A program made the position numbers and the translations under genes. Positions 46,166 through 57,409 of a stretch of DNA of 64,000 nucleotides are shown one piece after another (the stretch's first letter is position 1; each line of letters begins with the position of its first letter). The notes under the pieces are model-generated. The model made no database searches and was not told the origin of the DNA. It saw only the letters and a list, made by a program, of their open reading frames with translations. The DNA is taken from contig NZ_LMXH01000001.1 of the NCBI RefSeq assembly GCF_001541095.1, positions 1,066,048-1,130,047 of the forward strand, read 5' to 3'. This DNA comes from Paenibacillus sp. FJAT-26967. Its GTDB lineage: Bacteria; Bacillota; Bacilli; Paenibacillales; NBRC-103111.

Positions 46166-46798
46166 ATGGAAATGCTCGAGGTTGTACGGAAGCACAAATT
46201 GATCGCTATTCTTCGTCAAATTCCGGAAGACAAAGCAGATCAGGCGGCTGAGGCTCTGATCGAAGGCGGAATTCCTCTGCTGGAGGTGACTATGGACAGC
46301 GCAGGCGCGGCAGCAAGTATCAGCCGCTGGAGAGAACGCTACGGCCAGGACGCTTACATTGGAGCCGGCACTATTCTCGATATCGCTACCGCGCAGAAGG
46401 CCGTTGAGGCTGGCGCCCAATTTCTGATTTCCCCTCATTTCGATGAAGAAATTGTAGAATATGGCGTGAAGAACGGGCTGGAAGTATGGCCGGGTGTTTT
46501 TACACCGAGTGAGATGGTCCGTGCTCTTAAAGCGGGGGCGAAGGCAGTCAAGCTTTTCCCGGCAGGGGCTCTGGGAGCGTCCTACATCAAAGATGTGAAA
46601 GGACCGCTTGCGGACGTTCCGATTATCGCCACAGGGGGCATTCATTTAACTAATGCCCGCAGTTTCCTGGATGCCGGCGTAACCGGGATCGGACTGGGCG
46701 GCAGTCTGCTTGATAAAAAGCTGCTCGCCGAGAACAAGTATACTGAGTTGAAGGAACTTGCCCGCCAGTTTACTCAAATCGCGGAAAACGGAAGGTGA
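46166..46798 (+). CDS. eda: 2-dehydro-3-deoxyphosphogluconate (KDPG/KHG) aldolase
   Basis: A 210-residue class I aldolase splitting KDPG into pyruvate and glyceraldehyde 3-phosphate. The Schiff-base lysine is K129 in AVKLFPAG and E40 in LLEVTM is the general acid/base. GAGTIL and ATGGIHL are the substrate and phosphate loops. There is no kdgK, uxuA or other sugar-acid gene next to it, so it acts with enzymes encoded elsewhere. Expression is probably controlled by the upstream IclR gene through the second operator site. A terminator follows. Confidence 0.96.
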   Translation: MEMLEVVRKHKLIAILRQIPEDKADQAAEALIEGGIPLLEVTMDSAGAAASISRWRERYGQDAYIGAGTILDIATAQKAVEAGAQFLISPHFDEEIVEYGVKNGLEVWPGVFTPSEMVRALKAGAKAVKLFPAGALGASYIKDVKGPLADVPIIATGGIHLTNARSFLDAGVTGIGLGGSLLDKKLLAENKYTELKELARQFTQIAENGR

Positions 46799-46880
46799 TC
46801 GTGACCGCGATCGTTAGACCGGGCAGTGCTGAATCTATTTTCAGCCTGAAGACTGGAAATCTAGTAAGTTATCCAAGTAA

Positions 46881-46911
46881 AGTCAGCCGGATTTAACGGC
46901 TGGCTTTTTTT
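46881..46911 (+). terminator. Terminator after eda
   Basis: AGTCAGCCG pairs with CGGCTGGCT (one wobble), followed by seven T. Confidence 0.88.
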
Positions 46912-47007
46912 CGTTACCAAAGGCCTATTGACGCGCCAGGCTTCGCTGCCGATATATAAAGAAGGATTGTTGTCGGGGCCGAATACTGCCTTTCACACAA
47001 CTTATCA

Positions 47008-47037
47008 TTGAAAGCTGCGTCTAATAGTTGATAGAAT
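47008..47037 (+). promoter_or_regulatory. Probable promoter for the SpoIID-domain gene
   Basis: TTGAAA and TAGAAT with an 18-base spacer, about 54 bases before the start codon. Confidence 0.55.
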
Positions 47038-47090
47038 ACTAGAGTTGGCGACTGGCTTCATTTACCAGACCCTTAAGCAGAAAGGAATGT

Positions 47091-49175
47091 TTGCACCGGA
47101 TGAAGAACAGAAGATTGAACTGGAAACTGGTTACGGCTTTTGTGCTGACGCTGGCGCTTGCAGCCGGAATGATGGGGGCGTCTACGCTTCCGCTTCAAGC
47201 AGCAGTACCCAAGCTCGATAAGATTCGCGTCGGATTATTTATGGAACACGGGACTTACCGCTCTCCTGAACAGGCGGTTACTCTTGTATCGGAGGAAGGC
47301 TTCAATCTGGGCGTACGCACGCCGGCTGCCGTTACGAACTGGGCGGTAGAAGGTAGCCCGCAGTTGCGTGTATCACTGGACGGTTACGGCGTGCGTGTGC
47401 TGGAAACCACCCAATACAAAGAAGCCAAAGCAGCTTATGACAAGCTGCAGAGCTCTCCTTCGGACCGGGCCTATATTATCAGCCGGACGAAAGGCGCAGC
47501 CGCGGCATATTCCGTTTATTACGGCAGCTACGCAGCCAAGGAAACGGCTGCAGCAGCCCTGAATAAGGCAGTTAAGCTGACGGGCTCTGCCGAAGCTGTT
47601 CTGAGCGGACCGCTTCACTGGTCGGCTGGAACATTTGCCTCTCAGGCGGAGGCAGCCAAGCAGGCGGCTCAGCTGGGACAATCCGGCGTTGATGCCGATG
47701 TTGTCCTTACGCAGGGAGTCGGCGCTCAAGCCGCTTACCATGTGTGGGTTGGCGCGGAAGCGGACGAAGCGGCCCTGGCGGCAGTTAAGGCCAAGCTGCC
47801 GGGAGCATCGCTTGTGCCTGTAGATCCGGCGCAGCCTTACCTGATTCAGCGCTCGGATGTGTCGCTGAATCAGACGGCCATCCCGCACTATGCGGCGGGA
47901 GCGGGAGCTCAGAAGACGTGGATCGAGAGCAGAGGATCTTCGATCGGCGTGAAGGAACGTTCGGACCGTGTGTATCGCGGCAGCATGGAGGTGAGCCGTT
48001 ACAACGGGAAATTTGCCCTCATCAACGAATTGCCTTTTGAACAGTATTTGTATTCCGTTGTCAGTTCCGAAATGGACGGCAACTTCCCGCTGGAGGCCTT
48101 GAAGGCACAAGCGGTCGCCGCACGCACTTATGCGATTAAACAGGGGATGAAATACGGAATCGCACATCTCAGCGATTCTACAACGGACCAGTCTTATAGA
48201 GGTATGCAGCGCGAAGTGAAAATTGTGCAGCAGGCTGTCGATGCAACGCAGGGTGAGGTTCTCGTCAATGATAAAGGATTGATTTCAGAGCCGCTCTACT
48301 CTTCCAATTCAGGCGGTAAAACGGCAGATGCGACCGAAATATGGGGGAACGCCGTTCCTTATCTCAAAAGTGTGGATAGTCCTGACACGGGTGCAGCCGC
48401 AGGTAAAGCCGACTGGTACCGCATCTCGCTGGGAAGCGGCACAACAGGCTATGTAAGCGGGGTCTATCTGAAGAAGACCGGCCAGAAGAACGAAGCGGGT
48501 CTTGAAATCGCCGCTTCCACGCAAGCCGGAGTCAATGTACGCCCGCTTCCGAGCACGGACAATGCGAGCAGCCCTTCTTTTGCCCAGCTAAAAGATAAAG
48601 AACGCGTTACCCTGCTTGAGAAAGTAACGGAATCCAATTCGTATTCATGGTTCCGGATGTATGACCGTACAGAATTAGAGAAGTTTCTGGCGAGTGCAGG
48701 CGTGAAACTGGACGGACCGCTCCGTTCACTTGAAGTCAGTAAACGCGGGCCTTCGGGCCGTGCGATTGAACTCAAAGCGAACGGCGCTGTGGTGAAGGTG
48801 AAATATCCGAACGATTTAAGAAATGTTCTAGGCGGTCTGCCCAGCACGCTGTTTGAAATTGAAGAATCGGGAAGGTATACTATAGAAGGTGCGGACGGGG
48901 CGACCCAAAGTCTGACGGCCGGTTCCGGTTCTGTTCAGGTGTTAGCTGCCGGACAAACTAAGCCCGAGAAGGCCGGCACTGAGTTGTTCGTGATGGGTGC
49001 GGACAATCAGGTGCGCAGCGTTACTTCGGATACCCGCTATATCATCCGCGGGACGGGGAACGGGCATGGTCTCGGAATGTCCCAATGGGGGGCAAGAGGC
49101 TTGGCGGACCAAGGCAAGACCTACACCGAAATTCTACAAACTTACTATAGCGGAGTTTGGACCACTAAGGAATGA
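47091..49175 (+). CDS. SpoIID/LytB-domain protein with SPOR-like repeats and SH3-like insert
   Basis: A 694-residue exported protein with a signal peptide (residues about 10-37). Two SPOR-like repeats follow (YSVYYGSYAAKETA and HWSAGTFASQAEAAKQA), then a SpoIID/LytB domain with the catalytic glutamate E327 in VVSSEMDGNFPLEALKAQA. The domain is interrupted after SNSGGKTADATEIWGN by an SH3-like segment (WYRISLGSGTTGYVSGVYLK, GVNVRPLPSTDN) and resumes at GHGLGMSQWGARGLADQGKT. SpoIID is a lytic transglycosylase that cleaves denuded glycan, and SPOR domains bind the same substrate. It may act in septal wall remodelling or sporulation. The TTG start has AAAGGA five bases upstream. Confidence 0.9.
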   Translation: MHRMKNRRLNWKLVTAFVLTLALAAGMMGASTLPLQAAVPKLDKIRVGLFMEHGTYRSPEQAVTLVSEEGFNLGVRTPAAVTNWAVEGSPQLRVSLDGYGVRVLETTQYKEAKAAYDKLQSSPSDRAYIISRTKGAAAAYSVYYGSYAAKETAAAALNKAVKLTGSAEAVLSGPLHWSAGTFASQAEAAKQAAQLGQSGVDADVVLTQGVGAQAAYHVWVGAEADEAALAAVKAKLPGASLVPVDPAQPYLIQRSDVSLNQTAIPHYAAGAGAQKTWIESRGSSIGVKERSDRVYRGSMEVSRYNGKFALINELPFEQYLYSVVSSEMDGNFPLEALKAQAVAARTYAIKQGMKYGIAHLSDSTTDQSYRGMQREVKIVQQAVDATQGEVLVNDKGLISEPLYSSNSGGKTADATEIWGNAVPYLKSVDSPDTGAAAGKADWYRISLGSGTTGYVSGVYLKKTGQKNEAGLEIAASTQAGVNVRPLPSTDNASSPSFAQLKDKERVTLLEKVTESNSYSWFRMYDRTELEKFLASAGVKLDGPLRSLEVSKRGPSGRAIELKANGAVVKVKYPNDLRNVLGGLPSTLFEIEESGRYTIEGADGATQSLTAGSGSVQVLAAGQTKPEKAGTELFVMGADNQVRSVTSDTRYIIRGTGNGHGLGMSQWGARGLADQGKTYTEILQTYYSGVWTTKE

Positions 49176-49184
49176 GAGACATAC

Positions 49185-51480
<2,296 letters not shown>

Positions 51481-51498
51481 CCTAAGGAGGACATGAAT

Positions 51499-51810
51499 AT
51501 GTTTGAAATCGCTGCAGCACCAGGTGGGTCGTTAGCGGGCTTGATGACGTACTTACCGCTGATTCTGATGTTTCTCGTACTTTACTTCCTGCTGATCCGT
51601 CCACAGCAGAAGCGTACCAAGACCCGCAATATGATGCTGGGCAACCTGAAGAAGAACGACAAAATCGTAACGATCGGCGGCTTGCACGGTACAATCGTTG
51701 AAATTACAGACGATGTGGTTGTGCTTCGCGTCAATGATGCGACTAAAATGACGTTTGACCGTTCCGCGGTTAACTCCGTTGTAAGCACCAGCACAGTTGA
51801 AGAGAAATAA
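51499..51810 (+). CDS. yajC: Preprotein translocase accessory subunit YajC
   Basis: A 103-residue protein with a single N-terminal membrane helix (LAGLMTYLPLILMFLVLYFL), followed by IRPQQKRTKTRNMM and the soluble domain GDKIVTIGGLHG-like stretch (here NDKIVTIGGLHGTIVEI). It associates with SecDF in the Sec translocon. AAGGAGG is eight bases before the ATG at 51499; the ATG two codons earlier is too close. The terminator directly follows. secD and secF lie about 6 kb downstream. Confidence 0.96.
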   Translation: MFEIAAAPGGSLAGLMTYLPLILMFLVLYFLLIRPQQKRTKTRNMMLGNLKKNDKIVTIGGLHGTIVEITDDVVVLRVNDATKMTFDRSAVNSVVSTSTVEEK

Positions 51811-51838
51811 GGATCCGTACATGATCCTCTTGCAAGTT

Positions 51839-51884
51839 AAGCGAGTTCCAGTGTCCTTTAAGGGGATTGGAGCTCGCTTTTTTT
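51839..51884 (+). terminator. Terminator after yajC
   Basis: AAGCGAGTTCCA pairs with TGGAGCTCGCTT (12 base pairs, one wobble), followed by seven T. Confidence 0.9.
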
Positions 51885-51964
51885 GTGCATTCCTACTTTC
51901 TAGTAAAGCTTGGAGGAAGCCCAGGTCATTACTGCCATTGCTGCCATTGGCGGCATATACACAA

Positions 51965-52008
51965 AGACCTGACGGCTGCCCGCAAGTTCATGCGGTACCA
52001 TCAGGTCT
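51965..52008 (-). terminator. Likely terminator after the PAP2 gene
   Basis: AGACCTGA pairs with TCAGGTCT around an inner CCGCA/TGCGG hairpin; on the minus strand a short T-rich tail (TTTGTGT) follows. Confidence 0.55.
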
Positions 52009-52014
52009 GTGGAG

Positions 52015-52860
52015 CTACTCGCCTACTTTTTGCTGCTTTAATCTGCGTGGCTGTACGAGAAGCCCGCCTAGTACGGTTCTTTCTTCGCTGATCCGGATTC
52101 CGACACGAGCTGCGAATGTTCCCAGAATCACTCCGCCGATCATGTCCGTCACCCAGTGGATGCCCAGATAGAAGATGGCAAAGATGATGATCGAGCAGGA
52201 CAGAATCGAGAACCATTTCCAGAAACGGTTGCCCGAATGTGCGGCGAGAATCGCCATAGACACGGATATGGAAGTATGAAGACTCGGGAAGCAGTTATCC
52301 AGACCCGACAGGGGTCTATATTCGGATTCGAAAGCCGGAAAAGCTTGTGTAATGAGCAGATCGACTTTGGGATGAAACGCCCAGACTTCGAGAACCGGGA
52401 AGAACAAGTAGAACGGAATTGCAACGATGTAGTTGATCATAACGGTGTAGCACAGTGCGTAAAACAACCGGTGTTTTTTCTGATACGTATAGATCAGGAT
52501 CGAAGCAATCATTAAACATGGGAAGATCACCACATAGAACATACTGGTTATCATCGTCAAGATATCACTCTGGAAAAACTGTTGAAAGGCAGCGACGAAA
52601 TTCCCTTCAAGCGCATATACCTTTGGCGTAAAATCGGCGGTATATTTCATATGGCTTTCGACCCATAGTTCGATTTTGTTAAAAAACAGAATGGCCATGA
52701 CCGCTACGAAATGCAGCAGGTATTTCCGTCTAGTGAAAATTTCCTGTACAAATGCTCCTGCTGCGTTGAACGGATTCGTCCGAAGTGTCACGAGAAGGAG
52801 AAAGTAGATGGAAATAACAATATACACGGTTGCATGGGTCATGGATTGTAACGGATACAT
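52015..52860 (-). CDS. PAP2-superfamily membrane phosphatase
   Basis: A 281-residue protein with about six membrane helices. The C-terminal third carries the lipid phosphatase motifs: NCFPSLHTS (PSxH, domain C2) and YLGIHWVTDMIGG (domain C3 with catalytic histidine and aspartate). The C1 motif KxxxxxxRP is not evident, so it resembles the phosphatidic acid phosphatase group related to inositol phosphorylceramide synthase. It probably removes phosphate from an undecaprenyl, phosphatidyl or other lipid. It is on the minus strand with its own extended -10 promoter. Confidence 0.88.
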   Translation of the reverse strand: MYPLQSMTHATVYIVISIYFLLLVTLRTNPFNAAGAFVQEIFTRRKYLLHFVAVMAILFFNKIELWVESHMKYTADFTPKVYALEGNFVAAFQQFFQSDILTMITSMFYVVIFPCLMIASILIYTYQKKHRLFYALCYTVMINYIVAIPFYLFFPVLEVWAFHPKVDLLITQAFPAFESEYRPLSGLDNCFPSLHTSISVSMAILAAHSGNRFWKWFSILSCSIIIFAIFYLGIHWVTDMIGGVILGTFAARVGIRISEERTVLGGLLVQPRRLKQQKVGE

Positions 52861-52907
52861 TGAAGTTTCCCCCTAAAGATGGAAAAGGTATGAAGATGAA
52901 CTAAGCT

Positions 52908-52916
52908 ATTATAGCA
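52908..52916 (-). promoter_or_regulatory. Extended -10 element upstream of the PAP2 gene
   Basis: On the minus strand the sequence reads TGCTATAAT, 48 bases before the PAP2 start; no clear -35. Confidence 0.5.
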
Positions 52917-52953
52917 TAGTTAGGGGAGGATGGTGTATGTTTTGCGGGACCCA

Positions 52954-53346
52954 TCATTTGCTACTGGAATTAACGCCAATGATGCCTCCAAGCGCTCCTG
53001 CGGCGAATGCTAAACCCACTAACAGTAGGGTGCCCGGTTGAAAGGGCGTATCGAAAGCAAGAAACCCTGTAACCCATACGCTGACAGAGTATATCAGTCC
53101 CAGCATCCCCCCGAAGTACCAGCCTTTACGGCCGGCACGTTTGCCGGATACCCATCCTCCGATAAAAATTGACAGCCCATGCGTAATATATGCAAGTGTG
53201 GATAAAGATGACTCCTGCGCAGAGCTTGACCACAAAATAAACGAGGTCAGAAGAGTCCCGATTACAAGAGCACCCAAAGAATGGAGCAGCCCGGTCAAGA
53301 ACGGCGAAGACAAGCGGACTTGGTTAACCTTATTCATCGGATTCAT
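52954..53346 (-). CDS. TIGR04086 family membrane protein, YrzE-like
   Basis: A 130-residue protein with four predicted membrane helices, including SLGALVIGTLLTSFILW, THGLSIFIGGWVSGKRAGRKGW and GLIYSVSVWVTGFLAFD. The glycine-rich GGWVSGKRAGRKGWYFGGMLG segment is typical of this family. GGAAGG lies six bases before the ATG at 53346. B. subtilis has yrzE in the same neighbourhood, between yajC and spoVB. Function is unknown; its conservation among spore formers hints at an envelope role only. Confidence 0.87.
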   Translation of the reverse strand: MNPMNKVNQVRLSSPFLTGLLHSLGALVIGTLLTSFILWSSSAQESSLSTLAYITHGLSIFIGGWVSGKRAGRKGWYFGGMLGLIYSVSVWVTGFLAFDTPFQPGTLLLVGLAFAAGALGGIIGVNSSSK

Positions 53347-53461
53347 GCACATCCTTCCATATTCTTAAGAACATTTCGCTAACATTATTCTATGGGCATG
53401 TTCATAAGAATAGTACAGATTCCGCTCGTGCGAAACGCGCAGGAAAGGGGGCTTTGCCTAT

Positions 53462-54787
53462 ATGCATGAAGCCGTTCAAGCTCCTGTCTGGCAGGCCGTT
53501 ACGGCGTTAGCTGTCTTTGCCGCTGTTCTAATCGGCATGATCCAGCGCGTAAAATACCGCAGCCTGTTTCCGGCAGCCGGTGCTCTCCTCCTCTTACTAA
53601 GCGGCATCGTCACTCCGGTATCCGCTATCCGGAATTATATCCCGTGGGAGGCGCTCTATCTTGCTCTTGGCGTGGCTGCTGCAGCCTACCTGCTCGATAG
53701 GGCGGGATTGCTCCAACTGGCAGCGGTGCGTTTCGATCGTCTGACCGGTGGTCATCCGTCCCGTATGCTGGCTGTCATCATGCTGCTCTCTGCCCTGGGG
53801 GCTTCTTTACTCGATGCCGCAGCGGCGATGGCGGCTCTTCTGCCTCTGACGCTGGCTTTCGCCAAGTCATGGGGAATCCCCTCGGCGCCGTATACGGCCG
53901 GTATGATGCTTGCTTGTAACCTCGGCGGGAGCTTGTCCGTCATCGGCACGATGCCGGGCAGACTGATTGGGACGGCCGGAGAACTCAGCTTTGCAAGCTC
54001 CTGGCTAGTCCTGGGTCCGCTCACTCTGATTCTGCTGGTGCTTGCCTACCTGATGGTCTGGGCCGTATACGCCCGCACGCTGCAGGCGGCGTGCCCGATT
54101 ATCCGGGAGCCGGTTTCTTCGCCGCCAGTCTTGACTGGAAGCGCAAAACTCAAAGCGATGCAGCCCGCTGCTGTCGTGTTTGTTATCATGGCCGGCGGTT
54201 TTTTCATTTCCCATGCAATAGGGATCCGGCTTGCCCACATAGCTGCCGCAGGAGCGCTAGTTTTGCTTCTGCTAGTAATAAAACGATGGGCCTGGCAGAA
54301 AAGTTTCGGGGATCTTAACGTTTCCTTATGGGTCTCTACCGCCGGGTGGTTCATTATAACGGGAGGGCTTATCCAGACCGGCGTGATCAGCGGTGCCGCA
54401 GGCTGGATCATGAAAGCTATGCCAGGGGATGAACAGTGGCTGGCGCTGTCGGTACTCTGGATGACGGCAATAGGCTCTTCTCTGTCGGACAGCTTGGCCC
54501 TTACAGCTTTATCCATCCCTGTTGTAGGAGAAATGATAAGTGTTTTACAAGCCGGGGGAGCGGCTCATGCGGACCGCTTATGGTACGTCCTGCTGGCCGG
54601 AACCCATCTGGGTGCTAATGCTACCTGCATAAGTTCCCTGTCCAGTCTGCTGGCGTTCGGCAGTTCGTTAGGCCGCCCCGGAGGCATTACATTCCGGGAG
54701 TATTTGCGCATAGGCATCCCCTTCAGCTTCTTTTCCCTCACCCTTTCCTCCCTATATTTAGTCGGATTCTGGTTTGGGAACAATTGA
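53462..54787 (+). CDS. SLC13/ArsB-NhaD-like permease
   Basis: A 441-residue protein with about eleven membrane helices in two similar halves. The hairpin-like segments LSALGASLLDAAAAMAALLPLT and the later GTHLGANATCISSLSSLLAF mark the ion-transporter fold of ArsB/NhaD and SLC13 permeases. The usual NxxT or T-P motifs are altered in the first half (LLDAAAAM). It could move an anion or sodium; no arsenic or sulfur genes lie nearby. AAAGGGGG precedes the ATG. B. subtilis lacks this gene at the site. Confidence 0.8.
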   Translation: MHEAVQAPVWQAVTALAVFAAVLIGMIQRVKYRSLFPAAGALLLLLSGIVTPVSAIRNYIPWEALYLALGVAAAAYLLDRAGLLQLAAVRFDRLTGGHPSRMLAVIMLLSALGASLLDAAAAMAALLPLTLAFAKSWGIPSAPYTAGMMLACNLGGSLSVIGTMPGRLIGTAGELSFASSWLVLGPLTLILLVLAYLMVWAVYARTLQAACPIIREPVSSPPVLTGSAKLKAMQPAAVVFVIMAGGFFISHAIGIRLAHIAAAGALVLLLLVIKRWAWQKSFGDLNVSLWVSTAGWFIITGGLIQTGVISGAAGWIMKAMPGDEQWLALSVLWMTAIGSSLSDSLALTALSIPVVGEMISVLQAGGAAHADRLWYVLLAGTHLGANATCISSLSSLLAFGSSLGRPGGITFREYLRIGIPFSFFSLTLSSLYLVGFWFGNN

Positions 54788-54869
54788 GTGGCATCTGTCT
54801 TGCATGAACGAAGAGGGCGGCGGTCAGAATACCAGGTAAACTCCGAGAAAAGATGTCCAGGAGGCTGTC

Positions 54870-55565
54870 ATGGAATTGCTGATCATCTTTGTTCGCACCA
54901 TTCTGATCTATTTTGTGGTGTTTCTTATGCTTCGGATTATGGGGAAGCGGGAGATCGGGAAACTGTCCGTGTTTGACCTCGTAATCTCCATCATGATTGC
55001 CGAAATCGCCGTTTTTGTGCTTGAGGATGCGAACATGCCGATGGCTAACGGTATTCTGCCGATGGTTACGCTAGTGATGATTCAATTGTTTATGGCTTTT
55101 GTGACGTTAAAAAGTCAGCGTTTCCGCACGTTATTCGAAGGCAGGCCCAGTGTCCTTATTGAGCACGGTAAGCTGGATAGGGAAGAGATGCGGCGGCAGC
55201 GCTACAATCTGGACGATTTGATGATGCAGCTGCGCCAGCATAAAGTGATGAACGTAGCGGACGTTGAGTTTGCGATTCTGGAAGCGTCGGGCAAACTTAG
55301 TGTCGTGGAGAAAAACCACCCCAGCAGAAGCGCCGCAGAGCCTTGTCCGGAGCAAGGAACGATCCGGTATGCCGGTCTGCCCGTGGCTTTAATCATGGAT
55401 GGGAAAGTACAAGACGATAACTTGCAGAAAATCGGGCAGACCCGTTTCTGGCTGAAGAATGAAATCGGCAAGAAAGGGATTCAGGATTTTAAAGATGTAT
55501 TTTTCTGTTCCGTGGATCACCGGGGTTTTGTTTATGTGGATAAAAAAGACCGCGGCCGCAGCTAG
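54870..55565 (+). CDS. DUF421 membrane protein, YrbG/YetF-like
   Basis: A 231-residue protein with three N-terminal membrane helices (LLIIFVRTILIYFVVFLMLR with GKREIGKLSVFDLVISI following), then a soluble YetF-like C-terminal domain (GRPSVLIEHGKLDREEM, DDLMMQLRQHKV). It matches DUF421, including B. subtilis YrbG, which lies beside spoVB. AGGAGG precedes the ATG by the usual distance. Members include spore germination and membrane proteins whose activity is not known. Its gene converges on spoVB and ends at a bidirectional terminator. Confidence 0.93.
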   Translation: MELLIIFVRTILIYFVVFLMLRIMGKREIGKLSVFDLVISIMIAEIAVFVLEDANMPMANGILPMVTLVMIQLFMAFVTLKSQRFRTLFEGRPSVLIEHGKLDREEMRRQRYNLDDLMMQLRQHKVMNVADVEFAILEASGKLSVVEKNHPSRSAAEPCPEQGTIRYAGLPVALIMDGKVQDDNLQKIGQTRFWLKNEIGKKGIQDFKDVFFCSVDHRGFVYVDKKDRGRS

Positions 55566-55599
55566 CGGCCAGGGGATCGGTGACAGGCCGGCGGACCCC

Positions 55600-55643
55600 A
55601 AAAAACCGGGATGCGCATGATTGGGTTGCGTCCCGGTTTTTTT
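55600..55643. terminator. Bidirectional terminator between DUF421 gene and spoVB
   Basis: AAAAACCGGGATGC pairs with GCGTCCCGGTTTTT (one wobble); runs of A and T flank both sides. Confidence 0.9.
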
Positions 55644-55651
55644 GAATTTTC

Positions 55652-57223
55652 TTAAGGTTTGCGAATAAGTCTGCGTCCGAGTGTCAGCATGCGTGCCAGA
55701 TCGGACCGGTTCACGATCCTCAGTATCGTGACTCCGATCATGTAGGCGGTCATCGCGGCTGCGGAGGCAATGAGAAATCCTAGCCAGAGCGGCTGGTCTG
55801 CCGCCGCGCGGTATACGGCCAGACAGCAGACCGAAGCGGCGGTCATCGCGGCTGTGACTTTGGCAATGTCGATTCCGCGCATGGTGAATTTTAAGTGGCG
55901 AAGCACACTTAATCCGTGAAGAAGAGTAACCAGCACGACATTCACACAGCTGGCCATAACGGCACCGAGAATTCCGAATTCCGGTTTGCTCGCCAGCCAG
56001 ACGATCAGAAGCAGCTTCACAAGCGATCCGATCAGGGTATTAACCAGGGCGCTGCCGGGTTTGTCCAGCGCTTGCAGAGCGGCCTGCAGCGGTGCTTGCA
56101 GATAAATAAAGATAGCCACCGGCGCCAGCATCTTGAGCATGACAGCAATGTCGGTCTGCCCGTACATCAACTGGCAGAGCGGTTCGGCAAGGACGAACAT
56201 GATGACAGCGAACGGGCCCCCGGTTACAAGAGCCAACCGCAAAGACTGATGCATACGTTTGTGGATCATTTGGATATCTTTCCGGGCGGCAGCCTCGCTG
56301 AGCGAAGGAACAAGAGAGACGGATAAGGAAGAAGTAAGGGCGCTCGGGAGCAGAATAATAGGAATAATCATTCCTTGCAGAGCACCGTATTGAGCGGTTG
56401 CCACTGCCGTTACGATGCCTGCGGCCGCCAGGCTGTGTGCGATAAGAATGGACTCGAGGAGATAAGATCCGGCACCAGCCAGGCGGCTTGCGGTGATGGG
56501 CAGTGAGATCTTAATCAGCCTGCGGAGATGAAGCAGTCTTCCCTGGCGCGCACTGGTTCCGATCTGCACCTGGCTGATAGAACGTTCCTTGCCTGACTGC
56601 CGGCGATAGTGAAGAAGCAGCACAAGCATGCCGGCAGCTTCGCCGACCGTGACTCCGATCATGGCTCCGGCTGCGGCCCAGGCAATGCCATAGGGCAGCA
56701 AAGCGAAGGAGCAGGCCAGTACCATGACGATACGCACCAGCGTTTCAATCGTTTGCGAGGTGGCGGTCGGAATCATATTCTGTTTTCCCTGAAAATAACC
56801 CCTTAGTACAGCGGAAACCGCGATAAGCGGGATGATGGGGCTCATGCAGAGGAACGTGAAATAAACGCGCTCATCCGTTAGAAGATGGGAAGTGATCCAC
56901 TTGGCTCCCGCGATGCAGACGATTGTGAAGACCCCGGCAATGCTGAGTGAAAGAGCCAAAGCGAGCTTAAGGATGCGGATAGACCGCCGGTAATTATGCT
57001 CGGCCTCTGCTTCCGCAACCAGTTTGGCTACAGCTAGAGGAATCCCACCTGTAACAAACGTGAGGATAACGATCAGGAACGGCCACCCCATCTGATATAA
57101 GCCTACACCTTCAGCTCCAATGACTCTTGGAAGGGTAATCCGTGGAATAAAGCCAAGAATGCGGTTTATAATCCCTGCAGCGAGCAAAATCATCGTACCT
57201 TTGATAAAAGATTGCTTGGTCAA
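55652..57223 (-). CDS. spoVB: Stage V sporulation protein B (MurJ-like flippase)
   Basis: A 523-residue polytopic protein of the MOP/MurJ exporter superfamily with about fourteen membrane helices. Its start TKQSFIKGTMILLAAGIINRILGF and the MSPIIPLIAVSAVLRGYFQG segment are SpoVB hallmarks. It is needed for cortex synthesis in B. subtilis, probably flipping lipid II or a related precursor across the outer forespore membrane. I use a TTG eight bases after AGAAGGG; fourteen extra upstream residues include the SD and are unlikely to be translated. It is transcribed opposite to its flanking genes. Confidence 0.95.
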   Translation of the reverse strand: MTKQSFIKGTMILLAAGIINRILGFIPRITLPRVIGAEGVGLYQMGWPFLIVILTFVTGGIPLAVAKLVAEAEAEHNYRRSIRILKLALALSLSIAGVFTIVCIAGAKWITSHLLTDERVYFTFLCMSPIIPLIAVSAVLRGYFQGKQNMIPTATSQTIETLVRIVMVLACSFALLPYGIAWAAAGAMIGVTVGEAAGMLVLLLHYRRQSGKERSISQVQIGTSARQGRLLHLRRLIKISLPITASRLAGAGSYLLESILIAHSLAAAGIVTAVATAQYGALQGMIIPIILLPSALTSSLSVSLVPSLSEAAARKDIQMIHKRMHQSLRLALVTGGPFAVIMFVLAEPLCQLMYGQTDIAVMLKMLAPVAIFIYLQAPLQAALQALDKPGSALVNTLIGSLVKLLLIVWLASKPEFGILGAVMASCVNVVLVTLLHGLSVLRHLKFTMRGIDIAKVTAAMTAASVCCLAVYRAAADQPLWLGFLIASAAAMTAYMIGVTILRIVNRSDLARMLTLGRRLIRKP

Positions 57224-57409
57224 CGTGCATTCCCTTCTTCCGTGTACGAGTTCTACTAGAACCATATGCCGCCAGTGGTCAAGCTAAGACCAAACATTTT
57301 TTGACCGGAGGCATAACCAGGCAGGAAATCCGCTTTTCACTCGCGAATAACGATAAAGGAAGAAGTCTTATTCTTGTACGTAAAGCAATACAGCCAGGGG
57401 GGATAGAAT

